Source of the DNA: Sipunculus nudus
Lineage: Eukaryota; Annelida; Sipuncula; Golfingiida; Sipunculidae
Reading direction: 5' to 3'
Length of the DNA: 64,000 bases
Assembly (NCBI GenBank): GCA_026874595.1
Contig: CM049310.1
Span: forward strand, 54,501,058 to 54,565,057
A model generated the notes under the pieces. The model was not told the origin of the DNA. It saw only the letters and a list, made by a program, of their open reading frames with translations, and ran no database searches. Position 1 is the stretch's first letter. Each line of letters opens with the position of its first letter. Shown in pieces: positions 49,362-62,037 of the stretch. The position numbers and the translations under genes were made by a program.

Positions 49362-49710
49362 TGTCTAGTTTAGTAAGTAGTTTATTTCTTTCATAATCAT
49401 TCTCAATTTTGAATTTTAAGATTTTAAGGAGCTACACACAAAAAATTGAATTCTGTAAATAAAATAAGATGCATTATATTGCAAGTAGTAATTAGTATCA
49501 ATTTTTTTTTTCTTTAATTTTTGGTGCAATCATATTAATAATGGCAAATACAGGTTCTTGCCACAATCAAAATTAAATCACATTCCATTTAAAAGGTCAT
49601 GAATGGTTACACCTGCTACAAACAGTGTTATGATGTGTTATTTAGATGTTTTTTATTTTATTTTACAAACCTTCCCTACATGCAAAAGAATATCATTTTA
49701 CAATTATTTG

Positions 49711-50112
49711 TATCCCCAGACAAAGTCGGGGGATACTATGTTTTCATACCGGTCCCGCCGCCGCGGCCGCCACCGCATATAAATCTTGTTGGCGCGATAA
49801 CTCAAAAAATATTTCACGGATCTTTACCAAACTTGGTATATGTATAGATATGGGTGAGAGGATAACGCCTTTTTAAAATGAGGTCATGACCTTCACTAGG
49901 AGAGTGTCCTTGACCTTGAATAAGTCCAATTTTGGGGAAGATCACACAAATTCTTAAATATCTCAAGAAATCTTGCATGGATTGATCCCAAAATCAAGTT
50001 GATGGAAGATCATGGATAGGGTTGTCATGTTCCAGAAACTGGTGGCGCCACCTATTATTCTTTACTTGTTTTCTTGCCGTTTAATACCCCAAAAATTGCC
50101 ACTTGGCAGTAC
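49711..50112. repeat. Second copy of the CCAGACA repeat family, partial
   Basis: Starts with the hairpin TATCCCCAGACAAAGTCGGG GGATACTATG, then the same blocks as 47878 (AAAATATTTCACGGATCTTT, GGTCATGACC, CCTTGACCTTGAATA, GGTGGCGCCACCTATT), ending near TGCCACTTGGCAGTAC. No right-hand inverted end is present. Confidence 0.7.
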
Positions 50113-50114
50113 TG

Positions 50115-50215
50115 GAAAGAATTTGAATTCTGATTTTTTTCCCTGGTAGAATTGGAATTCTTACTCTTCTAGAAGATTCTGTAACTTCCTAGATTCTTAT
50201 TCTTCACTCAACATT
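50115..50215. mobile_element. Decayed foldback end, GGGAAGAATGAGAA family
   Basis: GAATTGGAATTCTTACTCTT then AGAAGATTCTGTAACTTCCT AGATTCTTATTCTTCACTCA ACA is a mutated version of the right arm of 40264-40930 (GGAAGATTCTGGATCTTCCC, TTCTCATTCTTCCCTCGACA). Confidence 0.6.
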
Positions 50216-52376
50216 TATATGAATTGTCAGACTGTTCAAAATCAAAGATTAGATTTATCTAAAAAAATAAAGGGTTACTTAATTAAAGACCATCTGTGAG
50301 CCAATTTTGATCTGTGATAATTTATTATATAATATTAATTCAGCAAAGCAGGCCAGTTTTGAAACTCAGGGATTAATCTGTATGTAGTATCTGAGAAGCC
50401 TAAAATACAGGATGTTAAAATCACAATTGTTGTACTCTTGAGACGGACAATCCACACTAACCTGTACTGTTTCTGATGCTCTGCAAACATGAGGTAAAAC
50501 CCTGCTACAATATATTTCCTGTTGATAAAATGTTGGAAAGTGAGTAAACATTAAGGACGTTATTCATAAACAATCGAGATGATATAATATAGTGTGCTTT
50601 GTAAAGAAGTCCACCAAAATATGGATGGGTAAAGTTATTATATTTATTGAAGCCCATTGAATGTCCATGTGCAGACCATCGTCTTTGTAAAGGGATATTT
50701 TATATGACAGTACTTTAATATGTAGAAAGCTTTTGGTAACCTTAGAATATTTCTGTAGAAGAAGAATGGGTGTTATATGGCAGATTGTGTGCTTCTAAAG
50801 GTCATGAGGTTTTAACCTGAAGAGTTCTGTGACATGCTTTTGACGTACATAATGGGAAATTATTTTATATTACTCCAAGGATGTCGCAGTAAATGGACTA
50901 GTAAATGCCACTTTAATACATAGCTGGGTGAATAGATTTAATGAAATGCAAAACTAGGCCAAATTGAGAATTATCAGCAGATTGGACTGAATATGGCCTT
51001 GTACTGATAGTGTCTTCATTAATGGTATTTATTTGCAGTTGTGACTGAATTTGCTTTTATTGAAATATAATGAACGGTTCATCAAATCTGACCAAGGCTA
51101 AATCTAAAAACTTAAGCAAATAGGTTTGTTGGTGGAAAACATGTTTGGTCACGAACCCAACTGTAGAAACTCCCGTAGTTTGCATTTTCTGTGTATTATT
51201 TGGAATTTGATGCCAGGGATGTCAAAAGGAGTAATAACATAAAACATATTTATACTGGGCTTGCTGATATTGTAAGGAAACGCCATCATGACCTCACAGG
51301 GCTGGCATCTTGGCTGGGTTGTTATTGGAGTGAAACCAAGAAAATATCTGGTGGCACATAATTAGAGATGACATCCTGAAGGGAAAAAGGGATTGATAGG
51401 AAAGTGCCACGCAGGGAAAACTGCTGCAGTCACCCCATTTTGTGGTCTAATGAATCTCAGTTGCTAACCCACTAAAACAGTAATGAGGTAATGTTGGCGG
51501 CACTGTGCTGTTTTTATCACCTGGAGCTGGATGTGGCTGAAATTTTGCTGCAGGCGACTTCGGTATTAGCTGCAGTCCTCTGGTAGTAGATCACCGGAGA
51601 AGCTTGTAACTTCGTCCCTGCAAAACAGAGAGCTGTCATATTTACTCTGAATAAATGGTTGTTTCTGGGATCATAAGAAACGTAAGCCCACAGGGAGAGC
51701 TGTCTTATGCACAATAAATATTTTTTATTGTGATTGTAGTATTATATTCTACACTGTGCTGCTATATTTATAGATGTATTATTTCTGATGATCATAAAGC
51801 ATGTAATCCATGACGCATTTACTGTCATATTTTCTATAAATAAGCACATGTTTTTGTGTTCTGAATATACGTAACATTATGAATAATCTAGTTTTGTGTG
51901 TAGAGCCCCATTTATCCTTCTTTAATACAAAAAAAATCAATGCATGTTTTTATATTCTTTAAATATATCTATAATATTACTAACCATATAAATATTTTGT
52001 GTTTGTTTGAGTGGTAGATACACTAGTTAAATTTACATGAAAAATAATGCATGTTTCATTGTGTTTTCAAGATCGGTAAACCTGCTAGAGTTGTACCACA
52101 TATTTGCTTTATACATAATAACATTCCTATGTGAAAAGCTTGCAAAGGAAAATAACATCCATAAACCATGAAGGTCCCCGGAAGAAAAATCGTGAAAATG
52201 GATAGTTGCATGACAAGTAAAGCTGTTGTGTGTTTGGTTGATTTAGTGTCCTGGGCAAGAGTTTGAGCAGCTTTATTTTACTGCCAGGTGTTTTGACAAG
52301 TTTAAGAGACCTCTGGCTTTATTTACAAGGCTGTAACAGAAAGGGCTATAGAAAAAATTCCTGCTTATTTTTGTAG

Positions 52377-52497
52377 CCTCGCCAACCTTGAATTTCTGGA
52401 GCTACGGGACAATCTTCTCAAGTACCTCCCTTCTTCTCTGTCTTTCCTCGTCCGGCTGGAGAGCCTTGACCTTGGCAGCAATGTCCTTGAAGAACTG
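52377..52497 (+). CDS. Scribble, coding exon 5 (residues 150-190)
   Basis: One base completes Ser150. The exon then reads LANLEFLELRDNLLKYLPSS, LSFLVRLESLDLGSNVLEEL. This is LRRs 6-7, with LELRxNLLKxLPxSLSFLxxLxxLDLGxN matching human (LVTLELRENLLKSLPASLSF) and fly. The acceptor is TTTTTGTAG|CCTC and the donor GAACTG|GTAGGT, phase 0. No in-frame stop or missing LRR anchor leucine is seen. Confidence 0.96.
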
Positions 52498-54784
52498 GTA
52501 GGTCATTTTCTCTGCATATCAAAATTGGATTCTCTGTTTCTTTTGGTCACTTCAGATAACAATTTATTTACATTATAAGTATAGAAATGTTGTGATTAAA
52601 CTATGAATGAAACTACATTTCATCTAACATAGGTTTCTTATATTAGATATTTGTTAAGATATGCAACAATTGTACAAAAATAATTTCATAATTATTTGTG
52701 TTATAAATAAATGTTGCTTAAATATTGTGGGACAAATTTAAAAAAAAAAATTTTTACTTGGTCTTTGGGAATTTTTTTTCAAAGTGACCTCATTGCCAAC
52801 TTGTGGTTTCTCTGCAAGCCACTTCTTGACTTGATTATCATTAGTTTAAATGCAGCAACATGAAACAAATTTGACAGTGGGCTAGCATTTTGACCTACAT
52901 GCATCTTGGAGCTATTAAGGATCATGATCTTGAATATATGAGAACACTTGATCACAAAGATGTGTCAGTGGGGTTTAAGAGATTAAGTTTTAACATTCTG
53001 GATTAATATTGAAAAATTGCTTGTCAGTCAGTGCCATGAATCAGGTATTTGAGAAGTTTATTAAAAGGAAACTATGACCATACTTTGGAAAGAATTTGAG
53101 TTTCATAAGTGATTTAATATCTGAAACTTATAATGTATAACATTCATAAGTTTGAATATTTTGAATCAAATATTTCATTCTCTGTTGCCCAAGGTGCTTA
53201 TCTTGTTCTGTCATTGTCATATATTGAACAGAAGAATGAACATTTCATTTTTATCACCAAAAATGATGGGGACTCCTGGGTTGAACAGAATCAATAGTAA
53301 AAAAGGGGTTTAAAGGCTTTAAATATTCAACACTTTTCATATCGAAAGTAATCCTGTTTGTATGTATTGTATTATATTATACCTTGGTGGCTTAATATTC
53401 CACCAGTGCCTCTGTTGAGGACAGTAGGAACATATTTTATACTTAATGCTTGTGTCTATTATAATTTGTCTCATGGGGGTTGCTTCCCTATCGTAATGGA
53501 AACTGCATATAATGTTATACATCAGTTCTATACACACCAATGCCCAGATCCCCACAGATATTTGCCTTACTGCATTTACCTGAGCTGTAATTTGGACTCT
53601 GTTCAAAGATTGTTCTGCTTAAAAATTCTCAGCCCCTCTGACTCCTGATTATATGTCCATGAATTTCACAGGGCTGTTGTAGTGTCAGATAATAAGAGTG
53701 TACGAGATACTCGTGTAGGGACCGCGTCCTACTTATGTGGCTCATGGGTGTAAGTCATGAATACAGAGTAACCTACATGACACCACTTGTATCACCAAGA
53801 CTACTACTTTGGCTGACCCTCTGGAAAAACGAAAACTACCAGTGTCTGTTTGATGAATTTTACATGAGTTTAACAGAGGATGAAGCAGCCACTGGTTAAA
53901 AAAAACCTGACTTAAGGGATAGCCATGCAAAGGTCGTGGTTCTATAGAGATTGGCCCTATTCAAGCATTTAAGGAGATTCACTCTTAAAAAATTCTAGTG
54001 ATAGCTGTGATTGCATCGCAACTTTGATATTAAAGGCGTATCATGTGCAGTTGTAATGTAGCCATCAGAAGTGATGAAATATAGATAAATCGTCATTAAC
54101 ACTGGATAACTATGATTTTCAGCGGCTCTGACAAGAATTTATATGGTTACTGATGGCTCTGGTAAAACTGACATGATAATGATGCAATATTCTTAAAACA
54201 TAGTTTCCCAACAAGCAGGTTCATATGAGGAAACAGAATTTCTTGATATTCCTGTCATGTATGGCTGAGTAAGAATAGCACCAAAATATAACTTTAGTGT
54301 GTGAGTAACATACACTTATAAATATCACAGCCTTATTTGAGACCAATATTTGCATTGGCTGTTGTACCAAAATGGATAATTTAGGCAGTATTTGTCTAGA
54401 ATTGTAATAAGCGCTGACAGGAAAAGTTTTTACCCACCAGATTTTGGGAGTATATGAGTAAAACTTGTATTACAACATAGCCAAGTCCGTGAAAACATAA
54501 CTCAGGAGAATGAAGATTTATGGAAGCAAGGAAGCCATGAAATCATTCCTGGAACGAATCATAAATGAAATCAGTTCTGGTAGGGATCATAGAGAAAATG
54601 ATTTAGCAGCTAGGTGTACAGTAACAGCATGCTGGTATAACTTTTCATCTACAGTTCCATTGATTTATGTGTCACATCCGATATCATGACACACATAAAA
54701 TAATAATCATTTGATGTATTGGACTGTGCCATCACAGACAGGGTGTGGACTACCAATATTTGGCAGACATGATTGGTAACTGAG

Positions 54785-55165
54785 CCAGCATCCTTCTGCA
54801 AGAGGATGTTTCTATTCAAAACCAACCTCTTCTGATTTGTCAAACTTTAAAGTCAAAATGTGTTACTTTTCAAGGAAACTTCCTGTTAACAATCCACAAA
54901 AATGCTTGAAAAATATTTCTCATTCAGTTAAGTCCTTATCACAAAAACACCCAAGTTTATGTAATTTGCCTTGAAACAATTTTTATCAAACATATTTAAA
55001 CAGACAACATGACCCTCTTCACGTTTATACCTATGCCATCTGTGTATCTAAAGGTCATGATGCATTGTGGGGTTCAGATTTTGATGCCCATAAACCCTAA
55101 ACAGCAGATTCTTACTCTTGAGCGTCTGATTCTGCGCAGTTTACTGAGCCCGCTGTTATTCTTTA
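54785..55165. repeat. Diverged repeat, copy 1
   Basis: GCCAGCATCCTTCTGCAAGA ...CAAAACCAACCTCTTCTG...TTTGCCTTGAAACAATTTTTATC...GATGCATTGTGGGG...CTAAACAGCAGATTCTTACT can be followed, in the same order and orientation, in 55640-56060. Unknown family or old local duplication. Confidence 0.6.
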
Positions 55166-55639
55166 TGCAGACATATAGAGGCACAGGCTGTACTTTGCCA
55201 AGATGAGAGCCTCATCCCCCAAGAATATTGTCACACCTACCAGCAGTGTTTTTATGGTCAATGACTCGTTCAAATGTCATTTATAACCAGTGGATGTGAT
55301 TGTAGCAGGACCACTTGGTTAATTAATTATACACAAAAGTCTTCACAAAAATCAATACTTGTTTTGTCTGGATTTAGAAGCTCTCAATTTAGCAGATGCA
55401 CGTTGCGTTCATGAATTGAGCATTTAAATGAGAGTATTCATGGTTTTATTGTGTAATTTATTAAGGAGACTTCTAAGAGCAAAGCCTTGTTTCTTTGAAG
55501 TGAATGGTTCTGAAGTTACTAATCTGAAATATATTGATACTCCCATCTGCTCCTAAAGATACAGTACTGAGGTCATTAGTATCTGTATTTTCTCAAAGTT
55601 AATGTAAGGCACTCTGAAATAAATATTTATCAAGCACCC

Positions 55640-56060
55640 ACCCTTCCGCCAGAGGATTTTTTGTTCAAAATGAACCTCTTCCAGTCAGGAATTATGAAAC
55701 AGCTGGGATAACTTGTTTCAACTGTCAATGTTTAGAATAAAAAAATTGTCATAATTCTACAAAACCCTCTATCTTTTTCACAGTGCTTATGCTAAGTGTA
55801 TGCACAGTGTATGCTAACCAGTTGTTATTTATTCTGATGAGTTCTTACTGCAAAAACATATTTGTCTAATTTGCTAATTTGTCTTGAAACAGTTCTTATC
55901 AAAATTATTCAGATGGACAGCATCTGCTCCTTTTCAAGATTTTTACCTGTATCATTAGTGTATTGGGAAGGCCCAATGCATTGTGGATAAAGGATTTCTT
56001 TACCCAAAATCCCTAAGCAGCAGTCATACTTTGTATGTTTCTGTGCAGTGTGATTAAGTA
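55640..56060. repeat. Diverged repeat, copy 2
   Basis: CACCCTTCCGCCAGAGGATT...CAAAATGAACCTCTTCCAG...TTTGTCTTGAAACAGTTCTTATC...CAATGCATTGTGGATA...CTAAGCAGCAGTCATACTTT: the counterpart of 54785-55165, about 0.86 kb downstream. Confidence 0.6.
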
Positions 56061-59000
56061 CCCTCGGTTGTGTTAAAATAAGCATGGATTCTATAAATAT
56101 TGTTCCAGCTGCTAATATAGATATTAATAGATATTAAATTACCTTAAACTGCTCTATAATGCATAGCATCTTATTTATGTCAAGCTGCTCTTAATTTTAA
56201 AGGTATTAAATTACCTCTGTATTAAAAAATACATCATTCCTATGTTAGCTATATTTGTTAAGGTTACAGGTGCACTGACAGATATAACTACACCTATTTC
56301 GCTAGGGCCACTCTGATATATAAAATTAATGGTTGTTGTTAAACTTTATTTTCAACAAATAATACAGAGAATCAAGGTACCAGATCTGTTAACCCCCCCC
56401 CCCCCACACCATGATATATAAACTAAAAGTTGTTTAAATCATCGTCAACAAAAATTTTAAGGACCTGCTTTACTGATATGTGATCCATTGTTTTCAAAAG
56501 CCATGGCCATGAAACAACTCAAGCAGGATTCTAAAAGGTATTTTAACAATAAATAATATTCCTCCGCATCATAAGCTTTAAATTAACTCAACTAGGCTGT
56601 TTCCAATTAATTGAGATGTTTTTCATGACTTTAATGGCCAGATAAGTCCAAGAGTTATTTTCTATATGAAAGTCCTGTGGTTGCTGTCACTATTAGTATG
56701 AACTGGCTGCATGAAATCAGCCACCAGAAATAAGAAAAATCCCTGGATGCAATAAATTACGATACACCAGAGGGTATCTCTACATGACGAGAACCAAGGT
56801 GCAGAATGTTTCTCTAATTAGTCCAGGCCCCCAGGGACTCCAAAATGTCATTTGGCGCTTTTTTAAACCGTTCAGTTTAATTACATAAGTATCATCTTGG
56901 TAATTTCTTGGTGATTTGCTTGCAAAATTAGATCATCTTATAGATATTGTAATTGCTTTGCAAGCCATTTTCAGACCTAATTTAAAGCTCTGGCATAGAC
57001 GGGGCAGTAATGTTAATTCTAGAACCTCATTACAGATCCAAATGCGGATATTACTCCACCTACTTGGGTTACACGTTGACATTCTTGGAGTAAAGTTTGT
57101 CTCCAGTTATCTATTTTTTTTCCTTTTCTACATTTTACCAGTAATTATTTTGTTCATTCTGCACACAAGGGACTGGGATGACTTAATTACTGTTTAAATG
57201 TAAGTGAAATTTTCACATAAGTAATGTTTTAATTCACTCAGGTCATATTAATTTAGCATGAGTTTATATAATTAGACTAATCACATGTGAGTCAACACTA
57301 TAAATTTGTGTTAGTAACACTGAAATAAAATACAATTTAGCAAAATGAAATTATATTATTTGACAGGGGATGAAAGAATTGAAAAATTGCAAATGCCAGC
57401 AGTACTGGCGGATTGGTTTTTCAGGCCCACCTTGGAAACTGTAGGCTGGGTAGTATCTCTTTTGGCAAAAGTCTAGTATCTCTATCAAAACAAAAAATGT
57501 GGAATGCAAGCCTCTGCCAATGGGGGGGGGGGGGGGGGGGGGTTCCCTATTGTAGGATTCTCCCAAAACCATGTTGCATTCACTTATATGGCCCATCTTT
57601 CTAGGTTCATTTATGTATAAGTTTCTGTAGATTTGTGAATATTCCTTGATTGCATTTCTGAATCCGGATCATGTGCGGAATTCGCTCCAAGATTGATTCT
57701 TCATATAACCATTCCCGAAATGCTGTATAAAATTTCTTCAGATTCCATTCTTGATTGCATGAGTTATGTTGCAAAAAAAAAACATATAAAAACACACAAA
57801 AATTATGAATAATAATATATATGTTGAATTGTAAACCATGCACTCCAAGGATGAAGGCAAAATCTTTTGAGGTCCACTGCGCTTGAAATTACCAGGCTGG
57901 GCATATGGACCTCTTGTCTTCTCAGTCCTCTCTGCTGTAATTGTTTTGGCAACCATAAGTGTGTATGAAAATGGGGATGGGAAAATTGAAAATTAATGGT
58001 TGATTGATGCAGCTGATTATCAGATGAATGTGTATCAGTCTTACTCTGCATACAAACTCGCCTGGAGAAAGTAGATCCAGCAGTCTCCCATAAATCAGAT
58101 TAGAGTGATAAATGAGGTCCTTTTTTGTAGATTATGTTGTTACAATGTTATTAATACTCTCAGCTTGACAGAGCTGACATCAGAGCTTGGCAGCAAGGTG
58201 TGCCCTTGTGGAAGTCTATACAGGCTAGGACAGAACTGGAATGCTATGCTTTACATTCATTTGTTTACAGTAAAAAGTTGGGACCTGAGTTCTATAGTAC
58301 TCAAGAACAAGCTCTTATATAAACGATATTTGTAATTTAAATATCTATTTGGTACTGGTGGTAGGAATAGGTTGTAAAAATATATTCATTGATTGAAGTA
58401 ATAGAACTATTAATAAGCAATTATTAATCATAATATGCAACTGCGTTTTCACACAATATGCTCTAAATGTTAGTGATCACAGAATGATGTGATAAATTAT
58501 GATATCTTAGAAATCATAACCATTGTGAAGTCTTGCTGTGTTTAGTGTGGTAACGATGGGAGAGAGGTGGTTGGTTATGAAATAATGGGTACTAACAATG
58601 AAACACATTATTATGGCAATGCTGGAAAGTTAAACCCAGATTGTTGACACTTGAACATTATGCAGTATAGCTGTGGCCCAAGTTGATAATTCCAGTCACA
58701 TTTAACGGTAGAACAAACCATTCAGTGCAAACAGCAGTTATCAACAGAGGTGGATAAAATTTAAATTATGGAACAGTTTTCTTGGAGAATCCTTTGAATA
58801 TCTTTATAAAGAAGCCTGTAATTGTAAACTTCACCAACAGATAAATTGGTTCTTCACTCAGACTGGTGAATAAATTGACACCATCAGTCTTGAAGTCTGA
58901 AAGGCACTTTGATCCTGGTCTTCTTTGTAATCACTGCCTCTGAGGACCTGATTGGGTTAGTAATATGTAGACTTCCTGTAGACTGGAATGTTAAAACAGG

Positions 59001-60583
59001 ATTGTCATTAAGGCCTCCTCAGTTCTCCAGTTAAAAAGCATGGTATGTTGTAGAAAAAGGTATTGTGAAAAAGGTCCCCTTAGAGTCAGTTTCTCCCATG
59101 TACGTGATTTGATTTTTAATCTCTAGACTTCTGTAGGCGTTTGCCTGGAAAGCCTCCCTCATCCCTGATATACTATTGTTGGCTTTATATTCACGAGGCT
59201 TAAATTTTGCGATTTTTTCATTATGAACGTTTTACAAAAGTTTCATTTTCACAATTGCACCAGAACCTGTAAAATCTAAGTGTAGCAGGATCTGTATTGA
59301 TTTAAAATTTAGAAGAAAAAAATCCTACAAAACCTAACTTGTTGCTGAATCAGTCATTAAATTATGACTTGTATCACAGTTGATATGTATCACAGCCTGT
59401 GAGTACGGCTACTGCACGGGCCAGTTTCGAAAACAGGCACAGATAAGGTTGCTGATAAGGTTGTTTTCAGAGGTCATCTTAGTTGATGGGGCACCTTATT
59501 CCTGAGGGTTTCATATTCACGATTATTTCACATTTGAGAATGTCTCATTTATATAATTAAAACCCTCACAAATAAAAAGCAACCACATTATTTTTGGTAA
59601 AATTTGTTTTGATCACTACATGTCCCAGCCTTGATGCTGTGTAGGACGTGAGGACAGGTTTGGATTAACAGTACATGTAAAGGAAAGAGAAACAAAAACC
59701 AAGTTGGAGAGGTGGTAAGTTTAGGATCAGAGGGATGTCACTATGATTTAGTTTTTTGTCAAGTTCTTGCACGTGTACTCAAACAGCGGGAGAGAAATTT
59801 GTTGACTTGAACAAATTTTTTAGCAGGAGTTCTTGATATTTTGTTATGGTACATATTGTTCATTTGAGAAGCTGATAAATGGTAATTTTTTGTGTGATGA
59901 TGTGGTATTTTATTAACTTTTTACATTAATAACATGTACTTCTAACTAAGCCTTTTCATCGAAATATTTTCAACACAAGCTACAATTTTAGATGATTAAA
60001 CACAGAGGAATTTCCTTACGTTCAGGAAACTTGGTTTCTTTTTGTTGCATACAAGACGAGATAATGGTATCAAGTGTTCAAGTCCCCTCCATAGGAATCC
60101 AGTGTTGTGATTTTCCTCTTTATATGGTAATCAGGACATGTGAATGACTCACAGGCATTTCCTGATATTTTTAGCTTTATTCAAGAGAAAGCCAGATCTT
60201 TTGGAAAGTTTTATCTGGTAGAATTCAGTTGAGTGAACCTGATATGGTGTGAACAACATTCCGCTTATAACAATTGATAATTCAAGCCAAATATGCCCAA
60301 CTGATCAAACATTTTACATTGGTATGAATAAAGTGATAGTGACTAAGTACTTCCAAGGAATCCTGCCTGAAAGCAACACACTTACTTAATTTTATGTTAT
60401 CAATATGTTATTAATTTCACCATCTGTAAGTGGAGATATTTGTTTTTACATTCTTCTTCTTCTCCTTCTCATTCTGTCACTTTTTTCCATCTGATTTTAA
60501 TGATACATACTCAGGATATACCTAACTATGACCCAATTAATTTGACACATTTTCAGTGACCTTGACCTATTTACAAGGTCACA

Positions 60584-60805
60584 TTGGTAAAAAAGTGTGT
60601 TTTTACCCACATATTCAAAGTCAATTTTCTCCTTATTTATATAGTGTACAGACAAATGGATGAAAAACCTGCCATAGTATCTGGTTCCCAACATTACTGG
60701 GGGTACTGCTTGGAAAACACTCATGAAGAACAATATGATATAGATGACCCAGCAGTTTTCAGTTTGGCTGAGTTTCTGGATAAAACATACAACCTAGAAA
60801 AGTGA
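60584..60805 (+). other. Unrecognised coding-like ORF in intron 5
   Basis: The second half (about 60647-60805) reads VYRQMDEKPAIVSGSQHYWG, YCLENTHEEQYDIDDPAVFS, LAEFLDKTYNLEK and a stop. Composition is mixed and protein-like, unlike the hydrophobic or repeat-derived ORFs around it. TTTATATAG|TGTACAG|ACAAATGG offers possible splice acceptors near 60645-60652, so it could be the last exon of a nested gene, an alternative scribble terminal exon, or a retro-copied or transposon gene end. I do not recognise the family, and no upstream exon was identified. Confidence 0.3.
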
Positions 60806-61248
60806 AACAGTTACTGACAAATGCCATTTAAAATGTAGGAGTGTAGTGGCAGGTTTGGGGGTGATATCTTTAATAGTTTTGGAATAATATGCAAATTACA
60901 AAATTGTGATATCAGCATTTTCAGCTCATCTCTAAAAACATGAGAAAGAACAGCCAAATTTGATTTGTTTTACAGACCTATATTTGTTCCGAAACTGTTA
61001 GAGGTAGATAAAAGATCAGTGGGAGATCCATGATAGGCGGTGAGGGATGGGGGGTGGGTGGGATAGATGGAGATAACTTACTGTCCCAACACAGTTACAA
61101 GGAGTCGTTTATATATATTATCAGTCAAATGAGAGGATAACAAAGTAATAGGTTAAATATGGTGCTTTACTGTATTAATTTATTTGATACATCCTGTAAG
61201 ATCAAGAAAAGTTTTTTCAACATTTATACAGAAGCAGAGTGTACCATA

Positions 61249-62037
61249 TGTCAGAGACGAGATTGAAATCCAGGCGGATTTTAAATTCGCCTAGACAATC
61301 GCCTGCGATTGTGATCTCGCCTAGGGGAGATTGCGTTTGTGATCTCGCCTAGACAGATTTTAAACTCGCCTAGACGAGATCACAATCGCAATCTGGCCTA
61401 GGCCCCATTTTGTTACAAAGGCAAATAAATCAGGGGAAAATCCTGGGCCGATCTAGGTTTCGAACTCAGGTCGGTGGCGAACAAGTCCAGCGAACCAACC
61501 GCCTCGCTAGCAAAGCATGCTTCACTAGCGAGACAGTTCGGTCCGCTTTTATGTCACCCCGTAACACACCCCCTCTTAAGTGCATTCTGCTATCAGAACA
61601 AGACTAATTATCCCCAGGGGTCACACTTTGGTGAGCTTATTCCCTGGGCCACAAAGTTAACTGTCACGTTAAACGAGCCCCCATTTTGTTATGAAGGCAA
61701 ATTGTTGAGGGGAAAGTTCCTGGGCCGATCCCGGTTTCGAACCCAGGTCGGTGGCGCACAAGTCTGGCAAACCAACCGCTTCGCTAGCAAAGCAAGCTTC
61801 ACTAGGTCCGCTTTTATGTCACCCTGTATCAGTAGCAGCCCACGTAATATATCATTTAAATATGCCACATAAAATACCCAAATAAGTTTCTCATTACTTA
61901 GTTTATTAATAAAAATATAAAACAAAAAAATTAATGTTAATTATTAATTAATAATATAATAATCTGTAAATATAAATAAATATATTACTTGTGAACTGAA
62001 TTTAAAATCTGCCTGGATTTCAATCTCGTTTCTGACA
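61249..62037. mobile_element. Foldback element, CCTAGGCGAG family, with 7-bp TSD
   Basis: Starts TGTCAGAGACGAGATTGAAA (then TCCAGGCGGATTTTAAA) and ends with its inverse AAAATCTGCCTGGATTTCAA, TCTCGTTTCTGACA. An exact 7-bp duplication TACCATA lies directly outside both ends (61242-61248, 62038-62044). The left arm is long (to about 61402; CTCGCCTAGACGAG-type palindromes) and the right arm is only about 40 bp. The TRIM at 61411-61831 lies inside, abutting the left arm. 789 bp in total, non-coding. Confidence 0.85.
61411..61831 (-). mobile_element. TRIM element (locus C), nested in foldback element
   Basis: Minus strand: 5' LTR 61687-61831 (TGATACAGGGTGACATAAAA..., with an 11-12-bp deletion after GCGGACC), internal 61567-61686 (120 bp; PBS TGGGGGCTCGTTT, PPT CTTAAGAGGGGGTG), 3' LTR 61411-61566. 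On the minus strand, beyond the 3' LTR, AAATGGGG continues for 8 bp before CCTAGGCC of the foldback arm, so a further tandem internal unit has been cut off there and no target duplication remains. Confidence 0.85.

Larger units (their letters stand above)
47353..52376 (+). other. scribble intron 4 (5 kb)
   Basis: GTGAGT...TTTTTGTAG, phase 2. The left half is repeat-derived (47878-50215, listed). 47353-47877 and 50216-52376 show nothing recognised. Confidence 0.9.

Noticed and set aside
57351-58051. Overlapping minus-strand ORFs (e.g. FREWLYEESILERIPHMIRI)
   Set aside because: Some protein-like composition, but stops in all frames, a poly-G run and no recognisable family or splice structure.
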